6,625 bases of DNA, taken from Caldilineales bacterium (lineage in GTDB: Bacteria; Chloroflexota; Anaerolineae; JAAEKA01). Shown here piece after piece: positions 6,375-6,625 of the stretch (position 1 is its first letter; the number at the start of each line of letters is the position of its first letter). The DNA is taken from the NCBI GenBank assembly GCA_021463315.1, contig JAJTXO010000222.1:1-6625 (forward strand), in the 5' to 3' direction. The notes beneath the pieces were generated by a model. The model made no database searches. It was not told where the DNA came from and worked only from the letters and a program-made list of their open reading frames with translations. The position numbers and the translations under genes are program-made.

Positions 6375-6625
6375 CGGCGAGTCCGTGGCCGGAGCCGGGC
6401 AAGACGCCCTGGAGATCGGTGATGGAGAATATGATCGCCAGGCGTCCCGCCGGGTTGGCGGCGAGTCCGTGGCCGGAGCCGGGCGAGACGCCCTGGAGAT
6501 CGGTGATGGAGAAATCGATCGCCAGGCGTCCCGCCGGGTTGACGGCGAGTCCGTCGCCGGAGCCGGGCGAGACGCCCTGGAGATCGGTGATGGAGAAATC
6601 GATCGCCAGGCGTCCCGCCGGGTTG
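6348..6625. repeat. 84-bp tandem repeat array, ~3.3 copies, open at the right edge
   Basis: Units begin with CAGGCGTCCCGCC at 6355, 6439, 6523 and 6607, a constant period of 84; homology extends left to about 6348 (CGATCG). The copies are nearly identical. Differences seen are 6374/6458 (A/G), 6401/6485 (A/G), 6387/6555 (G/C) and a three-base change at 6430-6432. The first unit overlaps the end of the preceding gene. Each unit can form two hairpins (6357-6408 and 6409-6441 in the first copy). The period is a multiple of three and five of six frames are open. The minus frame would encode a 28-residue repeat containing FSITDLQGV and GHGLAVNPAGRL, ending at a stop at 6325-6327. Coding status is unresolved. 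No T-tract terminator is seen after the operon. Confidence 0.92.

Noticed and set aside
6348..6625. CRISPR array interpretation of the right-end repeats
   Set aside because: Units are contiguous and nearly identical along all 84 bp; there are no unique spacers between short repeats.
6421..6625. Plus-strand repeat peptide starting at ATG6423 or nearby (MEN.IARRPAGL type frame)
   Set aside because: Frame openness is explained by the stop-poor repeat; no ribosome binding site is seen and the substitutions between copies change residues freely (for example Trp to Ser).

Overview
The window is a high-GC bacterial fragment. Its gene content, the soluble C-terminal extensions on the glycosyltransferases and the style of its intergenic palindromes best fit a Chloroflexota genome (Anaerolineae/Caldilineae-like). 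That assignment is inference from pattern memory; the window has no rRNA or marker gene to confirm it. The first ~850 bases are intergenic and clearly less GC-rich than the rest. The remainder is one rightward operon of three large polytopic membrane proteins, ending in a tandem-repeat array that runs off the right edge.

Left intergenic region (1-849). A 79-bp perfect direct repeat occurs at 1-79 and 133-211 (period 132). It carries a long palindromic element (intact copy 113-185) whose arms begin TGTCATCCTGAG. A second palindrome family, AGACTTC-GAAGTCT, appears three times. Two of these lie inside a 112-bp MITE-like insertion (589-700) with ~22-bp imperfect terminal inverted repeats, flanked by a perfect 8-bp direct repeat CCCGATAA that looks like a target-site duplication. 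Between the two repeat systems lie a clear minus-strand intrinsic terminator (503-547) and a candidate minus-strand promoter (399-427) reading out of the left edge. A weaker candidate promoter at 726-754 faces the operon.

Operon (850-6374). Three GT-C fold, polyprenyl-phosphate-sugar-dependent glycosyltransferase-like proteins are tightly coupled: a 4-bp GTGA overlap between genes 1 and 2, and a 3-bp gap between genes 2 and 3. Genes 1 and 2 resemble the GT39/PMT_2/ArnT-like superfamily. Gene 3 resembles the Gpi18-like mannosyltransferase group, with WGQxD, NxFNLW and HERY motifs. Together they probably transfer lipid-linked sugars on the outer face of the cytoplasmic membrane to an unidentified protein, lipid or polysaccharide acceptor.

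Right edge (6348-6625). An 84-bp unit is tandemly repeated about 3.3 times and continues past the window. Its first copy supplies the last eight codons and the stop of gene 3. Each unit folds on paper into two consecutive hairpins, and five of its six frames are open, so coding potential there is ambiguous.

I see no defence system, CRISPR array, RNA gene or new enzymatic system. The most notable signals are the MITE with its duplication, the structured 84-bp array invading the end of gene 3, and the orphan minus-strand terminator beside the MITE.
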